NCBI GenBank assembly: GCA_015057635.1 | Contig: SVEB01000028.1 | Span: forward strand, 62,001 to 126,000 | Direction of reading: 5' to 3' | Source of the DNA: Lachnospiraceae bacterium | Lineage (GTDB): Bacteria > Bacillota > Clostridia > Lachnospirales > Lachnospiraceae | Length of the DNA stretch: 64,000 nucleotides | In this document: positions 26,822-35,731 of the stretch, piece by piece | How the letters are laid out: each line of letters opens with the position of its first letter | Position numbering within the stretch: the stretch's first letter is position 1 | Translations under genes and position numbers: made by a program | The notes under the pieces: model-generated | What the model saw: only the letters and a program-made list of their open reading frames with translations | Database searches by the model: none | What the model was told of the DNA's origin: nothing

Positions 26822-26864
26822 TAACAACATGACGCAATATGCTACAGATTCTTTTAAAAAATGT

Positions 26865-27261
26865 GTTTGGTTGGGAGGATCTCGGAGGGAGGTGTGAGGG
26901 GGAGGATGGGGGTGTGAATGCAGGGGTGGTGAGGTGTTGGAGGCGGTGACGGCTGAGAGGCGCGAGTGGGCGGCGGCGGAGCGATATTTTTTCCAAATGT
27001 TCGGACGCATGATGAACAAAAAGCTGGTTCTGTCTTTGCCTATCAGACAGGAAGGCTTTGTCTGCTATTCAAAGACGGAACCAACTTTTTGTTCATCATG
27101 AGCCGGACATTTCGGAAAAATATTGCCCCGCCGCCACCCACTCACACCTCTCAGCCATCACCGCCTCCAACACCTCTCCATCCCTGCATTCACGCCCCCA
27201 TCCTCCCCCTCACACCTCCCTCCGATATCGCGACGCGTTTACAAAACAAACGCATCGTGAT
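26865..27261 (-). repeat. Giant palindrome family, copy B (about 397 bp with accessory hairpin)
   Basis: Bases 26878 to 27229 are one inverted repeat with arms of about 150 bp that differ mainly by transitions. The left arm is strongly G-rich. Inside are the same boxes as copy A ('TGTTCGGACGCATGATG' and 'CATCATGAGCCGGACATT'), the AAAAA/TTTTT flanks, a stem CTGGTTCTGTCTTTG and an apical stem CAGACA/TGTCTG. The left edge GTTTGGTTGGGAGGAT matches the outer edge of copy C. The right edge is a hairpin ACGCGTTT-N7-AAACGCATCG, also shared with C. Strand is set from the accessory hairpin, taken as 5'. Confidence 0.85.
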
Positions 27262-27745
27262 AAAACACCAGCATATGATGGATCATTTGGTTTTTTATCG
27301 TTTAATTTTTTAATCATTTAGTCATTTTATATAAAGATTATGAACGGCCTTTATAAAAATATTTGACAGAATCAAAAGATACTCTGATTCAGTGCGTCAA
27401 TCCTCGATAGATCAAGGAATGATTCTTATATTGTTAAGAATCGTTATGAAGTAGCATAGACTAAACTTAAAGTAGATTGTTCGGCCCCCTTAACGCCTGT
27501 CTTTTGTCTTAATTATTTCTTATTACCATACCTCTACCTTTATCCTAAGTTTTCTTTCTTTCCTCCTGCCATATTGTATACAGAAATGATAGAATGCAGA
27601 AATATAAAAATAAACGAATACCTGATCCTAACGTATATCCATATTCTCATATCCGTGTATCCCTTTCATACGTTCATTAACTAATCCCGCCAGCACTTCA
27701 GTGCCTGGTCCATCTGTTCGTCCTTTCGTTTCACCAGGCTAGTGT
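27262..27745. other. 484 bp of unassigned DNA between palindromes B and C
   Basis: No ORF with a ribosome site is visible on either strand. The stretch is AT-rich, with a TTGACA at about 27362 and small inverted repeats (GATTCTTA...TAAGAATC and AGAATCA...TGATTC). It is bounded on both sides by the accessory hairpins of the two palindromes, which face inward. It could be a non-coding RNA or simply spacer. Confidence 0.4.
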
Positions 27746-28174
27746 ATCCACGATGCGTTTCGTTTAGAAACGCGTCGTGATGGCGAAGGGAACCCCATGG
27801 AGGGTGCGCTTTCTTTTGGGGGCGGCGGACGCATGATGGGATGCGTGGGAGAGTGGGGCACAGATGTGGACAAAGCAGGATGTGCGGGAGCAACGGGTAA
27901 TATATTTTCCGGAATGTCCGGCTCATGACGAACAAAAGTGGGAGGTTATCTTTGAATAGCAGACAGCGCCTTCCTGTCTGATAGTCGAAGATAACCTCCC
28001 ATTTTTGTCCGCTCATGCGTCCGAACATTCGGAAAATAGATTGCCCGTCGCTCCCGTGCATCCTGCTTTGTCCACATCTGTGCCCCACTCCTCCACGCAT
28101 CCCATCATGCGCCCGCCGCCCCCAAAAGAAAGCGTACCCTCCATGGGGTTCCCTTCGCCATCCTCCCAACAAAC
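27746..28174 (+). repeat. Giant palindrome family, copy C (about 429 bp with accessory hairpin)
   Basis: Bases 27779 to 28162 form an inverted repeat with arms of about 190 bp; the differences between arms are almost all transitions. It is inverted relative to A, B and D: the box 'CCGGCTCATGACGAAC' is on the left and 'GTCCGCTCATGCGTCCGAAC' on the right. The central stem GGGAGGTTATCTTTG differs from the other copies while the apical segment (AGACAGGAAGGC) is nearly the same as in B. The left edge carries the hairpin ACGATGCGTTT-N7-AAACGCGTCGT and the right edge ATCCTCCCAACAAAC, mirroring copy B. The outer arms share no sequence with B beyond these edges. Confidence 0.85.
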
Positions 28175-28177
28175 TAC

Positions 28178-28213
28178 AAAAAAAGGACAGCTTAACGGGT
28201 GCTGTCCTTTTTC
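28178..28213. terminator. Hairpin terminator beside palindrome C
   Basis: AAAAAGGACAGC and GCTGTCCTTTTT form a perfect 12-bp stem with a 9-nt loop and T-runs on both strands. It lies 240 bp beyond the ftsH stop and directly outside copy C, and could end ftsH transcription or shield it from readthrough. The rest of 28214-28452 shows no gene. Confidence 0.7.
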
Positions 28214-28452
28214 GGAGAAGGTATTTTTGTTACTTATGGGGTGTAGCAAAAACTATATAATGTATTGGGGTTTACGAGTATTAGTATAGCATTGAAAGCC
28301 GAATAAGTGTGCACAAACATTTAACTAAATTTGCAATATTTTTGTTTGAATTGACAATTAGATAAATCTGTTAATTTAGGCGCACTGGAAAAACATCCAA
28401 AAAACAATTTCCATTGAAAATTTTTTTATATTTTTCCAAATACTGTATAAAC

Positions 28453-30315
28453 CTACACTTCCTCGCTAACGATATTACCCTCGATTTCCGGCTGCTTTGT
28501 TTCGAATAAAGCTTCGAATTCTTCACGGCCGATTCTTTCCTTTTCAATCAGAAGCGCTGCACAGTTATGAAGCACATCGATATGATCCAGTAAAATCTGT
28601 TTTGCTTCCGCATAACAGCCATCGATGATCTTTCTTACCTCTTCATCAATTGTGCTGGCAACTGTCTCACTGTAGCTTCTTGTATGAGCTAGGTCTCTTC
28701 CGATGAATACTTCATCATCGTCATTGTCATAGTTCACCATACCGATGCTTTCAGAGAAACCATATCTTGTCACCATGCTTCTTGCAGTCTTTGTTGCCAC
28801 CTTGATATCCTGGCTTGCGCCGGTTGTAATATCATCAAATATGATTTCCTCTGCAATACGTCCGCCAAGGCTTACGATAATATCCTGATGCATTCTTCCC
28901 TTTGTATTGAACATCTCATCTTTTTCCGGAAGCGGCATGGTATAGCCTGCTGCACCAGATCCGGTTGGGATGATGGATACGGTATAAACCGGTCCTACAT
29001 CCGGAAGCACATGGAATAGAATTGCATGGCCTGCTTCATGATATGCAGTGATTTTCTTTTCTTTTTCTGTAATGACACGGCTCTTCTTCTCTGTTCCGAT
29101 TCCTACCTTAATAAAGGATTTCTTAATATCCTCAAACTTGATGAAGTTACGGTCATCCTTTGCAGCGCTAATTGCTGCTTCATTTAAAAGATTCTCAAGA
29201 TCTGCTCCGGTAAAGCCTGCTGTTGTCTGCGCGATCTGCTTTAAGTCAACATCCTCTGCAAGCGGCTTTCCTTTTGCATGTACCTGTAAGATTTCCTCTC
29301 TTCCCTTTACATCCGGTCTTCCAACCATGACTTTACGGTCAAAACGGCCTGCACGAAGGATAGCAGGATCTAAGATATCCACACGGTTTGTGGCCGCCAT
29401 TACGATAATTCCTTCGTTCACGCCAAATCCATCCATCTCTACTAACAGCTGGTTTAACGTCTGCTCTCTTTCATCGTGGCCGCCGCCCATGCCGGTACCT
29501 CTTCGTCTTGCAACGGCATCGATTTCATCAATAAAGATGATACATGGGGAATTCTTCTTTGCTTCCGCAAATAAGTCACGCACACGAGATGCGCCGACAC
29601 CAACGAACATTTCCACGAAATCCGAACCCGAAATGGAGAAGAACGGAACGCCTGCTTCTCCGGCAACTGCTTTCGCAAGCAGTGTCTTACCGGTTCCAGG
29701 AGGTCCTTCCAATAAAACACCTTTCGGAATTCTTGCACCTACCTGAATATATTTCTTTGGATTCTTTAAGAAATCTACGATTTCTCTTAATTCTTCCTTT
29801 TCTTCCTGAAGGCCTGCCACATTCTTAAATGTAGTGTTCTTGCCTTCATCGGTCGTCATCTTAGCCCGGCTCTTGCCAAAGTTCATCACTTTGGAATTTC
29901 CACCGCCGCCGGCACCCATCTGACTGGTTAAGAATGAAAACATCAGGATAATGACTACGAAGCCTAACAGATATGGAAGCACGCTTGTTAAAAACCAGCT
30001 TGGCTTCTGCACATCATTCATAAGAGCAGTAACGCCATGTTCCTCTGCATCCTGTCTTGCTTCCTTCGTATCTGCCACGTATACGCTGTAACTCTTTCCG
30101 TCTTCCGTGGTAACCCGTATCTCGCCGGTCGGTGCCTCTTCATTCTGATAGATATCGACTACTTTAACTGTTCCACTTTCCAGACTGCGTATATAGTCAG
30201 CATAACTGTAATTTTGGGAGCTTCCGCTTCCCATTCCCTCTGACAAATAAACTGCAGCCATAATGATTAGCAGGATAATGACATAAAAGCCATATCCCCT
30301 CATTGACTTTTTCAA
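28453..30315 (-). CDS. ftsH: ATP-dependent zinc metalloprotease FtsH
   Basis: The product is 620 residues. Two N-terminal membrane helices (about 8-25 and 110-131) enclose a small outer domain. The AAA+ module has Walker A 'GPPGTGKT' (about 204-211), Walker B 'IIFIDEID', and SRH '[20 protein letters not shown]'. The zinc protease motif 'HEAGH' (about residue 430) and a downstream Asp ligand follow. FtsH degrades membrane and regulatory proteins at the cytoplasmic membrane. The start is a TTG with AAGGAGG 7 bases upstream. The position after hpt and tilS is the conserved Firmicutes order. Confidence 0.97.
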   Translation of the reverse strand: MKKSMRGYGFYVIILLIIMAAVYLSEGMGSGSSQNYSYADYIRSLESGTVKVVDIYQNEEAPTGEIRVTTEDGKSYSVYVADTKEARQDAEEHGVTALMNDVQKPSWFLTSVLPYLLGFVVIILMFSFLTSQMGAGGGGNSKVMNFGKSRAKMTTDEGKNTTFKNVAGLQEEKEELREIVDFLKNPKKYIQVGARIPKGVLLEGPPGTGKTLLAKAVAGEAGVPFFSISGSDFVEMFVGVGASRVRDLFAEAKKNSPCIIFIDEIDAVARRRGTGMGGGHDEREQTLNQLLVEMDGFGVNEGIIVMAATNRVDILDPAILRAGRFDRKVMVGRPDVKGREEILQVHAKGKPLAEDVDLKQIAQTTAGFTGADLENLLNEAAISAAKDDRNFIKFEDIKKSFIKVGIGTEKKSRVITEKEKKITAYHEAGHAILFHVLPDVGPVYTVSIIPTGSGAAGYTMPLPEKDEMFNTKGRMHQDIIVSLGGRIAEEIIFDDITTGASQDIKVATKTARSMVTRYGFSESIGMVNYDNDDDEVFIGRDLAHTRSYSETVASTIDEEVRKIIDGCYAEAKQILLDHIDVLHNCAALLIEKERIGREEFEALFETKQPEIEGNIVSEEV

Positions 30316-30336
30316 TCCTTTGCCTCCTTCATCATA

Positions 30337-30858
30337 TTATAGTTCTACCACACCAATGTAAGGGAGGTTTCGATAAATCTGCTTATAGTCAAGACCATAA
30401 CCAACAACAAAAGCGTCTGGGATCTTAAAGCCTGTATAATCAACAGCAACCTCCATCTCTCTACGATCTGGTTTATCAAGCAGCGTACAAAGCTTAAGAC
30501 TTGCTGGCATTCTGCCCTTTAGCATAGCAAGTAAATAGGAAAGTGTTCTACCAGAATCGATAATATCTTCGACGATTAATACATCTTTTCCTTCAATTGA
30601 TTCATCTAGGTCTTTTACAATCTTAACTCTTCCTGAACTTACGGTTGCATCACCATAGCTGGAAACTGACATAAAGTCGATGGATACTGGTATTGTCATA
30701 TGTTTTGAGAGTTCGGTCATAAAGAATACGCCACCCTTTAACACACATATCATATGAAGACTCTTGCCTTCGTAAGCCTTGCTGATTTCAACTGCTAACT
30801 CTTTAATTCTCTTATCGATTTCTTCTTCGGATATTAGTACCTTAATTGTTTCGGCCAT
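30337..30858 (-). CDS. hpt: Hypoxanthine phosphoribosyltransferase
   Basis: The product is 173 residues, normal for the family. The PRPP-binding loop 'VLIVEDIIDSGRTL' is clear (usual form VEDIIDTG). The N-terminal 'VLKGGVFFMTELSKH' and the C-terminal 'FVVGYGLDY' are typical. It salvages hypoxanthine and guanine to IMP and GMP. In B. subtilis HprT binds TilS and the two together activate ftsH expression; the same gene order here (tilS-hpt-ftsH, gaps of 20-21 bp) fits that arrangement. Ribosome site GAGGTG. Confidence 0.96.
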   Translation of the reverse strand: MAETIKVLISEEEIDKRIKELAVEISKAYEGKSLHMICVLKGGVFFMTELSKHMTIPVSIDFMSVSSYGDATVSSGRVKIVKDLDESIEGKDVLIVEDIIDSGRTLSYLLAMLKGRMPASLKLCTLLDKPDRREMEVAVDYTGFKIPDAFVVGYGLDYKQIYRNLPYIGVVEL

Positions 30859-30878
30859 TGTATTACACCTCTTTCTTA

Positions 30879-32276
30879 TTACTTCTCACCTGCAGAGCAT
30901 AGTCTGGCGACTAGAATTCTCTTCGTCTCATCACTTACAAAAAATCCTTCTGTGCCCCGATCCCCGATCATCCATAGTACATGGTCTCCCGCGGTCAGCA
31001 GACACAGCTTGTCACGCTGCTCTTTTGGTATCTTCTTGTCTATCATGACTGATTTTAAAGACTTCCTTCCTCCTGATTGATTGATCTGAAGAAAGTCACC
31101 TGTCCGCCTTGTTCGTACAACAATAGCATTCCTTATTTTATCATAGTCAAACCATTTCGTATACCCATTTTGAGGAATTCTCATGGTTTTTTTATAATTT
31201 TCAATTGATAGCGCAAGCCGCATTCCAAGGCTTTCTATATAAATACTTCCCGGAATTTCACATAGCATCTCATCCGCACATGTCTCTTCCATTTTATTCA
31301 AAATGCAGACATCAAATGTAGTATACCCTCGCTTTACAAATATATGATAAGGAAGCATGATTTGTTTCCCTACCTGCTTATTTTCCAAAGAAATAATATC
31401 TAAAATATGCTTTCTTTCTATATTTTTCAATCCGCCCGCCAAATCTTCGAGCACTTTCTGTATCAGCCTCTGTTTTATAATCTGATCCAGCAATCCAAAT
31501 TCATTTAAAGAAATAGAGTATCCATTCTCTATCTTTGTAACAATATGCCCGTACTGTTCCTTTACATAATGATTCAAAAACGCGTCAATCTGGGTCATCT
31601 CAGATGCCAGACTTGTGATATGCTCCACCGCCTTTGCATTGATTTCTTCCTTTACATAAGGAAGCACCCTTCGCCTGATCTTATTCCGGCTATAGTCTTC
31701 GGTAAGATTCGTCGCGTCCGTGCGAAACGGTATGCTTTTCTCCTCGAGATATGCTTCTATCTCGCTTCTTAGGCATGTTAAAAGAGGCCTAATGATCATG
31801 CCCCTTGTCGGCTTAATCCCCGATATGCCCCTGATCCCGCTTCCGCGAAACAGGTGGAAAAGCACCGTTTCCGCATTATCGTTCTCATTATGAGCTATGG
31901 CGATCTTTCCACATCCATGGATTTTGCACTCCTTCTCAAACTCTTCATACCTTACCTTGCGCCCGGCCTCCTCTTCGGAAAGCCCTTCCTTTTGTGCAAG
32001 GCCCTTTATATCTGCTTCGATAATCCGGACTGAAAGCTCATTCTCTTCACAGAATGCCTTCACATATTCAGCATCCGCTCTTGCTTCCTCTCCCCGGATC
32101 CCATGATTGACATGTACCACGAACAGTTCTAATCCATAGTCTTTCCTAAGCTCCATCAGACAGCTTAAAAGGCACATGGAATCGGCGCCTCCTGATACTC
32201 CCACTACAACCTTATCGCCATCTGAAAGCATATTCTGTTCCTTGATATATGCCCTTACCTTCTCTATCATCTGCAT
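30879..32276 (-). CDS. tilS: tRNA(Ile)-lysidine synthetase
   Basis: The product is 465 residues. The PP-loop ATPase motif 'VGVSGGADSMCLLSCL' near the N-terminus and 'AIAHNENDNAETVLFHLFRGSG' define the catalytic N-type domain. A TilS-specific substrate domain follows, and a C-terminal lysidine-TilS domain ends 'ETKRILVARLCSAGEK'. It changes C34 of tRNA-Ile(CAU) to lysidine so that AUA is read as Ile; it is essential in most bacteria. It lies between spoIIE and hpt. Two in-frame Met codons at the start are possible. Confidence 0.95.
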   Translation of the reverse strand: MQMIEKVRAYIKEQNMLSDGDKVVVGVSGGADSMCLLSCLMELRKDYGLELFVVHVNHGIRGEEARADAEYVKAFCEENELSVRIIEADIKGLAQKEGLSEEEAGRKVRYEEFEKECKIHGCGKIAIAHNENDNAETVLFHLFRGSGIRGISGIKPTRGMIIRPLLTCLRSEIEAYLEEKSIPFRTDATNLTEDYSRNKIRRRVLPYVKEEINAKAVEHITSLASEMTQIDAFLNHYVKEQYGHIVTKIENGYSISLNEFGLLDQIIKQRLIQKVLEDLAGGLKNIERKHILDIISLENKQVGKQIMLPYHIFVKRGYTTFDVCILNKMEETCADEMLCEIPGSIYIESLGMRLALSIENYKKTMRIPQNGYTKWFDYDKIRNAIVVRTRRTGDFLQINQSGGRKSLKSVMIDKKIPKEQRDKLCLLTAGDHVLWMIGDRGTEGFFVSDETKRILVARLCSAGEK

Positions 32277-32493
32277 GTACCTTTCACTATTTCATTTCTC
32301 TTTTCTATGAGACCCTATCAGGTCTTCCAATTCCTATCCGTTCAGGCCCCATGCCTGCAAGGATATCTTTCTTTTTATTCTACAACGCCCCGCTATAAAT
32401 AGCAAGTATTCCCAATCTCCGAAAAAGGTATACGTCTGCTTTTTCCGCGCTTTCCTCTCCTTTCTCTGTTTGTCACCTCTTATATATGTACGA

Positions 32494-34098
32494 TTACTTT
32501 TTCCAGATCCCGGTGACTAATACTGTCATGTCGTCAATCGGTTCATATCCATGCTGCTCTAATGCCATGGAAAGAATCGCATTGGCAAGTTCCTGAGGAT
32601 TCTTATAGGAAAGCCCTTTGATTAATTCCGTCAAATATGCCTCCTTATCCTCTTCCTCCACACAGTCAAGCACTCCGTCCGATACCATGATCACATAATC
32701 TCCCTCGTACAATTTCTTGCACTGCGTCTGATAATCGACTTTATTTAACATGCCGGGCGGAAGCGACGTTGACTCAATGGTCTCTACATTTCGTTCTCTT
32801 TTAATAAAGGTAGTTGCCGCTCCAATTTTCACGAACTCACAGGTTGCCGCACATAAATTAATCACACACAGATCAACCGTTGAAAACATCTCCTGCTCAG
32901 ACCGCAGGACCAAAATGGAGTTAATTAAGCGGACCGCGATTTCTTCTCGAAATCCCGCTTCCAAAAACTCCTCTAACAACTCAATCACCATCTCACTGTC
33001 CCGATTTGCTTCCTCTCCGGTTCCCATGCCGTCTGAAAGCATCATCACCACATCGAAGCTGTCCGGGTACAAAAAGGAGAAATTATCACCGGATACTTCC
33101 CCTTTCTTCTTGGCGGCTCTTGCTACCCCCGTTAATACCTTAAAGTTGGCATCCTCGCAGAATACATAATCCGCATACTTCTTTCCAATGACATTTCTGG
33201 AATCCTCCCTTGGAATAAAGTGTTTGTCTAAGGCCTGTCCAAGGAGGACGGCAGCCTCCTTGGTCGTGATACAGCGGCCTTCCCTGCACTTTGCCGTAAG
33301 ATGCAGTTCCGCGCCGCGATTCTCCCTTTCAAACATCATCACTCTTGCCACCTTCACATCATGGCGGCCTAGCTTCTTCGTGACTTTTTTTCTCTGAATC
33401 TCGATAATTTCCCCCGTATCGCATAAATTATTCGAAAACTCCTTTACAATGCGCGCCACTTCTTTAAGCTGCCCGGCAACCGCTTCACGGCTTTCCGCCA
33501 TGCGGTTATGCCAGGCAAGCTTTAATTTGGCGAGTGACATGTTCCGATTGGTTTCCTCTATAAAATCTTCTACCCGGATGCAGTGTTTCTTTAAATGTAT
33601 CGGCACATCCTCCATCCCCACCGCCCCATTTTCCCTTGCTGCTTCTAACACACAACATGCCGCTTCATAGCTTTCGTCGAAATGCTTCTCCCAGCAGATG
33701 CTGCATTTGGTACAGTTTTCACACAGATTTGAAGACACTCCTTCAAAGACCGCATTCATATCCGTGACATTTAAGGCTTCCTTTGATTCTGTCAGGCTTT
33801 CAAAGCTTGCTGCAAGCTTTTTAAAGGATCCCGAGATCCCTTCCAGTTTCCTCTTTGCGGTATTCTCCAGTTCCTCTTTGATATACTCCTCTCCGCTCTT
33901 TCTTTTCTGCCTTCTTAAAAAAGAAAGTGCCACAGAGAACGTAAGAAGTGCCGCCGAAATCGCCGTTGCATAGATGACGAGCTTTAGTAAAACATCCGAT
34001 TCAACAAAGAAAAATGCAAACACCGCCAAAATTGCTCCCACCAGTAGTAGTACTTGTCTCCTTCTTTTACTCATATGCTTTACCTGACCTTGTGGCAT
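32494..34098 (-). CDS. spoIIE: Stage II sporulation protein E, short form
   Basis: The product is about 534 residues from the preferred start at 34098 (AAAGGG 10 bases upstream; the ORF track starts at 34140, only about 15 bases from the predicted transcript start). The C-terminal half is a PP2C-type phosphatase, with 'VMMLSDGMGTGEEANRDSE' and 'VIMVSDGVLDCVEE' supplying metal-binding Asp residues. The N-terminus has only about two membrane helices, against ten in B. subtilis SpoIIE (827 residues). The central domain has a cysteine cluster ('CENCTKCSICWEKH'). SpoIIE dephosphorylates SpoIIAA to release SigmaF in the forespore. Map position and the Spo0A-type promoter support the assignment. Confidence 0.92.
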   Translation of the reverse strand: MPQGQVKHMSKRRRQVLLLVGAILAVFAFFFVESDVLLKLVIYATAISAALLTFSVALSFLRRQKRKSGEEYIKEELENTAKRKLEGISGSFKKLAASFESLTESKEALNVTDMNAVFEGVSSNLCENCTKCSICWEKHFDESYEAACCVLEAARENGAVGMEDVPIHLKKHCIRVEDFIEETNRNMSLAKLKLAWHNRMAESREAVAGQLKEVARIVKEFSNNLCDTGEIIEIQRKKVTKKLGRHDVKVARVMMFERENRGAELHLTAKCREGRCITTKEAAVLLGQALDKHFIPREDSRNVIGKKYADYVFCEDANFKVLTGVARAAKKKGEVSGDNFSFLYPDSFDVVMMLSDGMGTGEEANRDSEMVIELLEEFLEAGFREEIAVRLINSILVLRSEQEMFSTVDLCVINLCAATCEFVKIGAATTFIKRERNVETIESTSLPPGMLNKVDYQTQCKKLYEGDYVIMVSDGVLDCVEEEDKEAYLTELIKGLSYKNPQELANAILSMALEQHGYEPIDDMTVLVTGIWKK

Positions 34099-34161
34099 AG
34101 CGCCAACACCCTTTCTTTTATAATCTTCGCCTATATGCATCTAGGCCTTGTACTTTCTGAT

Positions 34162-34195
34162 TATAGGGTGCAGAAACTGAAATGTTTGTCAAATA
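34162..34195 (-). promoter_or_regulatory. Spo0A-type SigA promoter of spoIIE with 0A box on the -35
   Basis: Minus strand TTGACA (34194-34189) - 21 bp - TATAAT (34167-34162). The overlong 21-bp spacer is the hallmark of Spo0A-activated SigA promoters such as B. subtilis spoIIE and spoIIG. TTTGTCAAA (plus strand 34187-34195), matching the 0A box TTTGTCRAA, covers the -35. Confidence 0.75.
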
Positions 34196-34288
34196 CAAGC
34201 CCGTTTGCCTTGAAATTTAGTGACATTTTCCCACTTTTCCTCACTTCGAACTCGATTCAAGGCAGCTCATAGTGTTTCAGAAGCTAAT

Positions 34289-34297
34289 GTTGACAAA
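34289..34297 (-). promoter_or_regulatory. Upstream 0A-box-like site
   Basis: Minus strand TTTGTCAAC, one base from the 0A consensus TTTGTCRAA, about 95 bp upstream of the spoIIE -35. Confidence 0.45.
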
Positions 34298-34395
34298 TTT
34301 AAATGGAATTGTAAGATACTGCATCGTTAAAGGGATTGCGTGATATGATTTCAGAAATACCTGTTTTGTTTCGTTTAAAATCAGGGTATTTTAGG

Positions 34396-34410
34396 TGTCG
34401 AATAGTCGAA
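34396..34410 (+). promoter_or_regulatory. Paired 0A boxes, one exact
   Basis: TGTCGAA (exact core consensus for Spo0A) is followed one base later by AGTCGAA, 6 of 7. They lie about 200 bp upstream of the spoIIE -35. The remainder of the 34141-34465 gap holds no gene. Confidence 0.5.
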
Positions 34411-34465
34411 TGAAGCAGAATGAATGAGAACGATTTTTTTGAGTTCGGATAACTGCACATAACAC

Positions 34466-34503
34466 AAAAGCGGCCTGAAATCCTAAGATTTCAGACCGCT
34501 TAT
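34466..34503 (-). terminator. Terminator of tRNA-Met
   Basis: On the minus strand AAGCGGTCTGAAATC and GATTTCAGGCCGCTT form a 15-bp stem with one G-T pair, followed by TTGTGTT. It lies 7 bp after the tRNA. Confidence 0.8.
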
Positions 34504-34509
34504 TATTCG

Positions 34510-34583
34510 TAGCGAAAGAGGGATTTGAACCCACGACACCACGGGTATGAACCGTGTGCTCTAGCCAACTGAGCTATTTCGCC
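34510..34583 (-). tRNA. tRNA-Met (anticodon CAT), elongator type
   Basis: The 74-nt cloverleaf has acceptor GGCGAAA/TTTCGCT (G-T at the first pair), D-arm AGCTCAGTTGGCTAGAGC, anticodon loop TTCATAC and T-arm GTGGGTTCAAATCCC. It lacks the C1-A72 mismatch and three-GC anticodon stem of initiators, so it is elongator Met, or an Ile(CAU) acted on by TilS; I favour Met. Confidence 0.92.
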
Positions 34584-34710
34584 AAAACTGTAATCAAAGT
34601 ATAGCATGATCTTTTTTACTTGTCAATAATATTTTTTAAATTTTTTAAAAAATTATGCGAATTCCATTAATTTCATTTTTCTTATGCTGGAATGCAATAT
34701 GCTGGAATGC

Positions 34711-34750
34711 AAAAACTGCCGGGATTCATTTTGTTAGTATCCCGACAGCA
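34711..34750 (-). terminator. Terminator after divIC
   Basis: On the minus strand CTGTCGGGAT and ATCCCGGCAG pair (one G-T), followed by TTTTTGC, 42 bp past the divIC stop. Next to it is a 15-bp direct repeat (ATGCTGGAATGCAAT twice, 34684-34713). Confidence 0.75.
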
Positions 34751-34791
34751 TCTAGTTTCTTATCTGACCTCATGCAATCCGCTGCTTGTCC

Positions 34792-35097
34792 TTACTGCTC
34801 CTGTTTGAAGATGATCTCATCCTTATAAACGAGCCCCAGGACATCACGCGCTACCTGCTCTATGTATTTTTTAGTCTGCATGTAAGCCTTTTTTTCTTCA
34901 AGCTCTTTTGTTCGTTCTTCCTGTTCGGCAATCTGTACTTCTAAATTCGCTTTTTTTGCAAGCTTATCTTCATAATCATTTTCTAACTCCGAACGTTTCA
35001 CTATTACAACCAAGCATATCATTAAAACCATCACGGCAATCAGCCTAAGTCCGGTTCTTTTTCTTCTTTGTCTTTGTTTTCTCTTTCTTGCCTGCAT
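34792..35097 (-). CDS. divIC: Septum formation initiator, DivIC/FtsB family
   Basis: The product is 101 residues. A very basic cytoplasmic N-terminus ('KRKQRQRRKRTG') is followed by one membrane helix (about 18-35), then a coiled coil ('LEVQIAEQEERTKELEEKK'). It ends with the family's short beta motif ('VARDVLGLVYKDEIIF'). DivIC/FtsB forms a trimer with DivIB and FtsL and signals the divisome to start septal wall synthesis. Its first 53 bases overlap the end of yabQ in another frame. That is more than usual, but no later start would keep the basic tail and helix together. Confidence 0.93.
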   Translation of the reverse strand: MQARKRKQRQRRKRTGLRLIAVMVLMICLVVIVKRSELENDYEDKLAKKANLEVQIAEQEERTKELEEKKAYMQTKKYIEQVARDVLGLVYKDEIIFKQEQ

Positions 35098-35716
35098 CCT
35101 CGATCACTTCACCCTTTTCCTCCGATACCGGAATCAGTTCCAGGCATCCTTTTTTAATCTCTGGAAGATCTGGTTTCGCTCCTTGCTCCGCCTGCTGTTC
35201 CTGGCGTTTTTTCTCTTCTTTCGTTTTCTTTTTTATTGTAACCTTTTCCTGATGCTTTTTCAATTGTTTTTGCATGATTCTTCCTGCCGCATCTGCCCTT
35301 CTTCTGCTCTTTCTGTACACAAACCGATAAAACCGTCTGATTTGCTTTAGTAAGAGGCGTCCGGGCGTAAGCAGGATATGTATGGTTTTCTTAATCCAGT
35401 GGATTAAGGTCTTTAATGCCTTTGTGACATATGTCACAAGAAACCTGCTAAGTAAAAAATGATATGCATTCATTCCTATAATAATTCCCAGCACTGCATA
35501 CCATCTGATTGTTCCATTATTCTTAAGATACATCATTCGAAAGATCAACACCCCTGATGTAATCCAGAAACAGATATCTTCTATGGCAATCAGAATTTTT
35601 CCATGTCTGATAATATTTCGAATGATCAGGATGCCGTCATACATAAGAAAAAGGAGAGCGCCCCACGCTAACGAGGTAAAAAAATATTCTGCCTCTGCAA
35701 AGATAGCTGTATTCAT
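35045..35716 (-). CDS. yabQ: Spore cortex biosynthesis protein YabQ
   Basis: The product is 223 residues. The N-terminal half has four to five membrane helices with the YabQ pattern ('LAWGALLFLMYDGILIIRNII'). The C-terminal half is long, soluble and extremely lysine-rich ('KKEKTKTKKKKNRT'), longer than in B. subtilis. YabQ sits in the outer forespore membrane of B. subtilis and is needed for cortex formation, together with YabP. It lies 15 bp after yabP. The lysine-rich tail overlaps the start of divIC and could be a frame-driven extension. Confidence 0.9.
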   Translation of the reverse strand: MNTAIFAEAEYFFTSLAWGALLFLMYDGILIIRNIIRHGKILIAIEDICFWITSGVLIFRMMYLKNNGTIRWYAVLGIIIGMNAYHFLLSRFLVTYVTKALKTLIHWIKKTIHILLTPGRLLLKQIRRFYRFVYRKSRRRADAAGRIMQKQLKKHQEKVTIKKKTKEEKKRQEQQAEQGAKPDLPEIKKGCLELIPVSEEKGEVIEDAGKKEKTKTKKKKNRT

Positions 35717-35731
35717 CCATACACCCCCAGG

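Noticed and set aside
26786-28289. ORFs across the palindromes at 26.8-28.3 kb, up to 163 codons
   Set aside because: All lie in self-complementary DNA, occur on both strands at once, are rich in Pro/Arg/Gly from G-rich arms and match no family.
35045-35097. Frameshift or mis-assembly at the yabQ/divIC overlap
   Set aside because: Both proteins keep normal domains; the overlap falls in the lysine-rich tail of YabQ and the basic head of DivIC, where overlap is tolerable.
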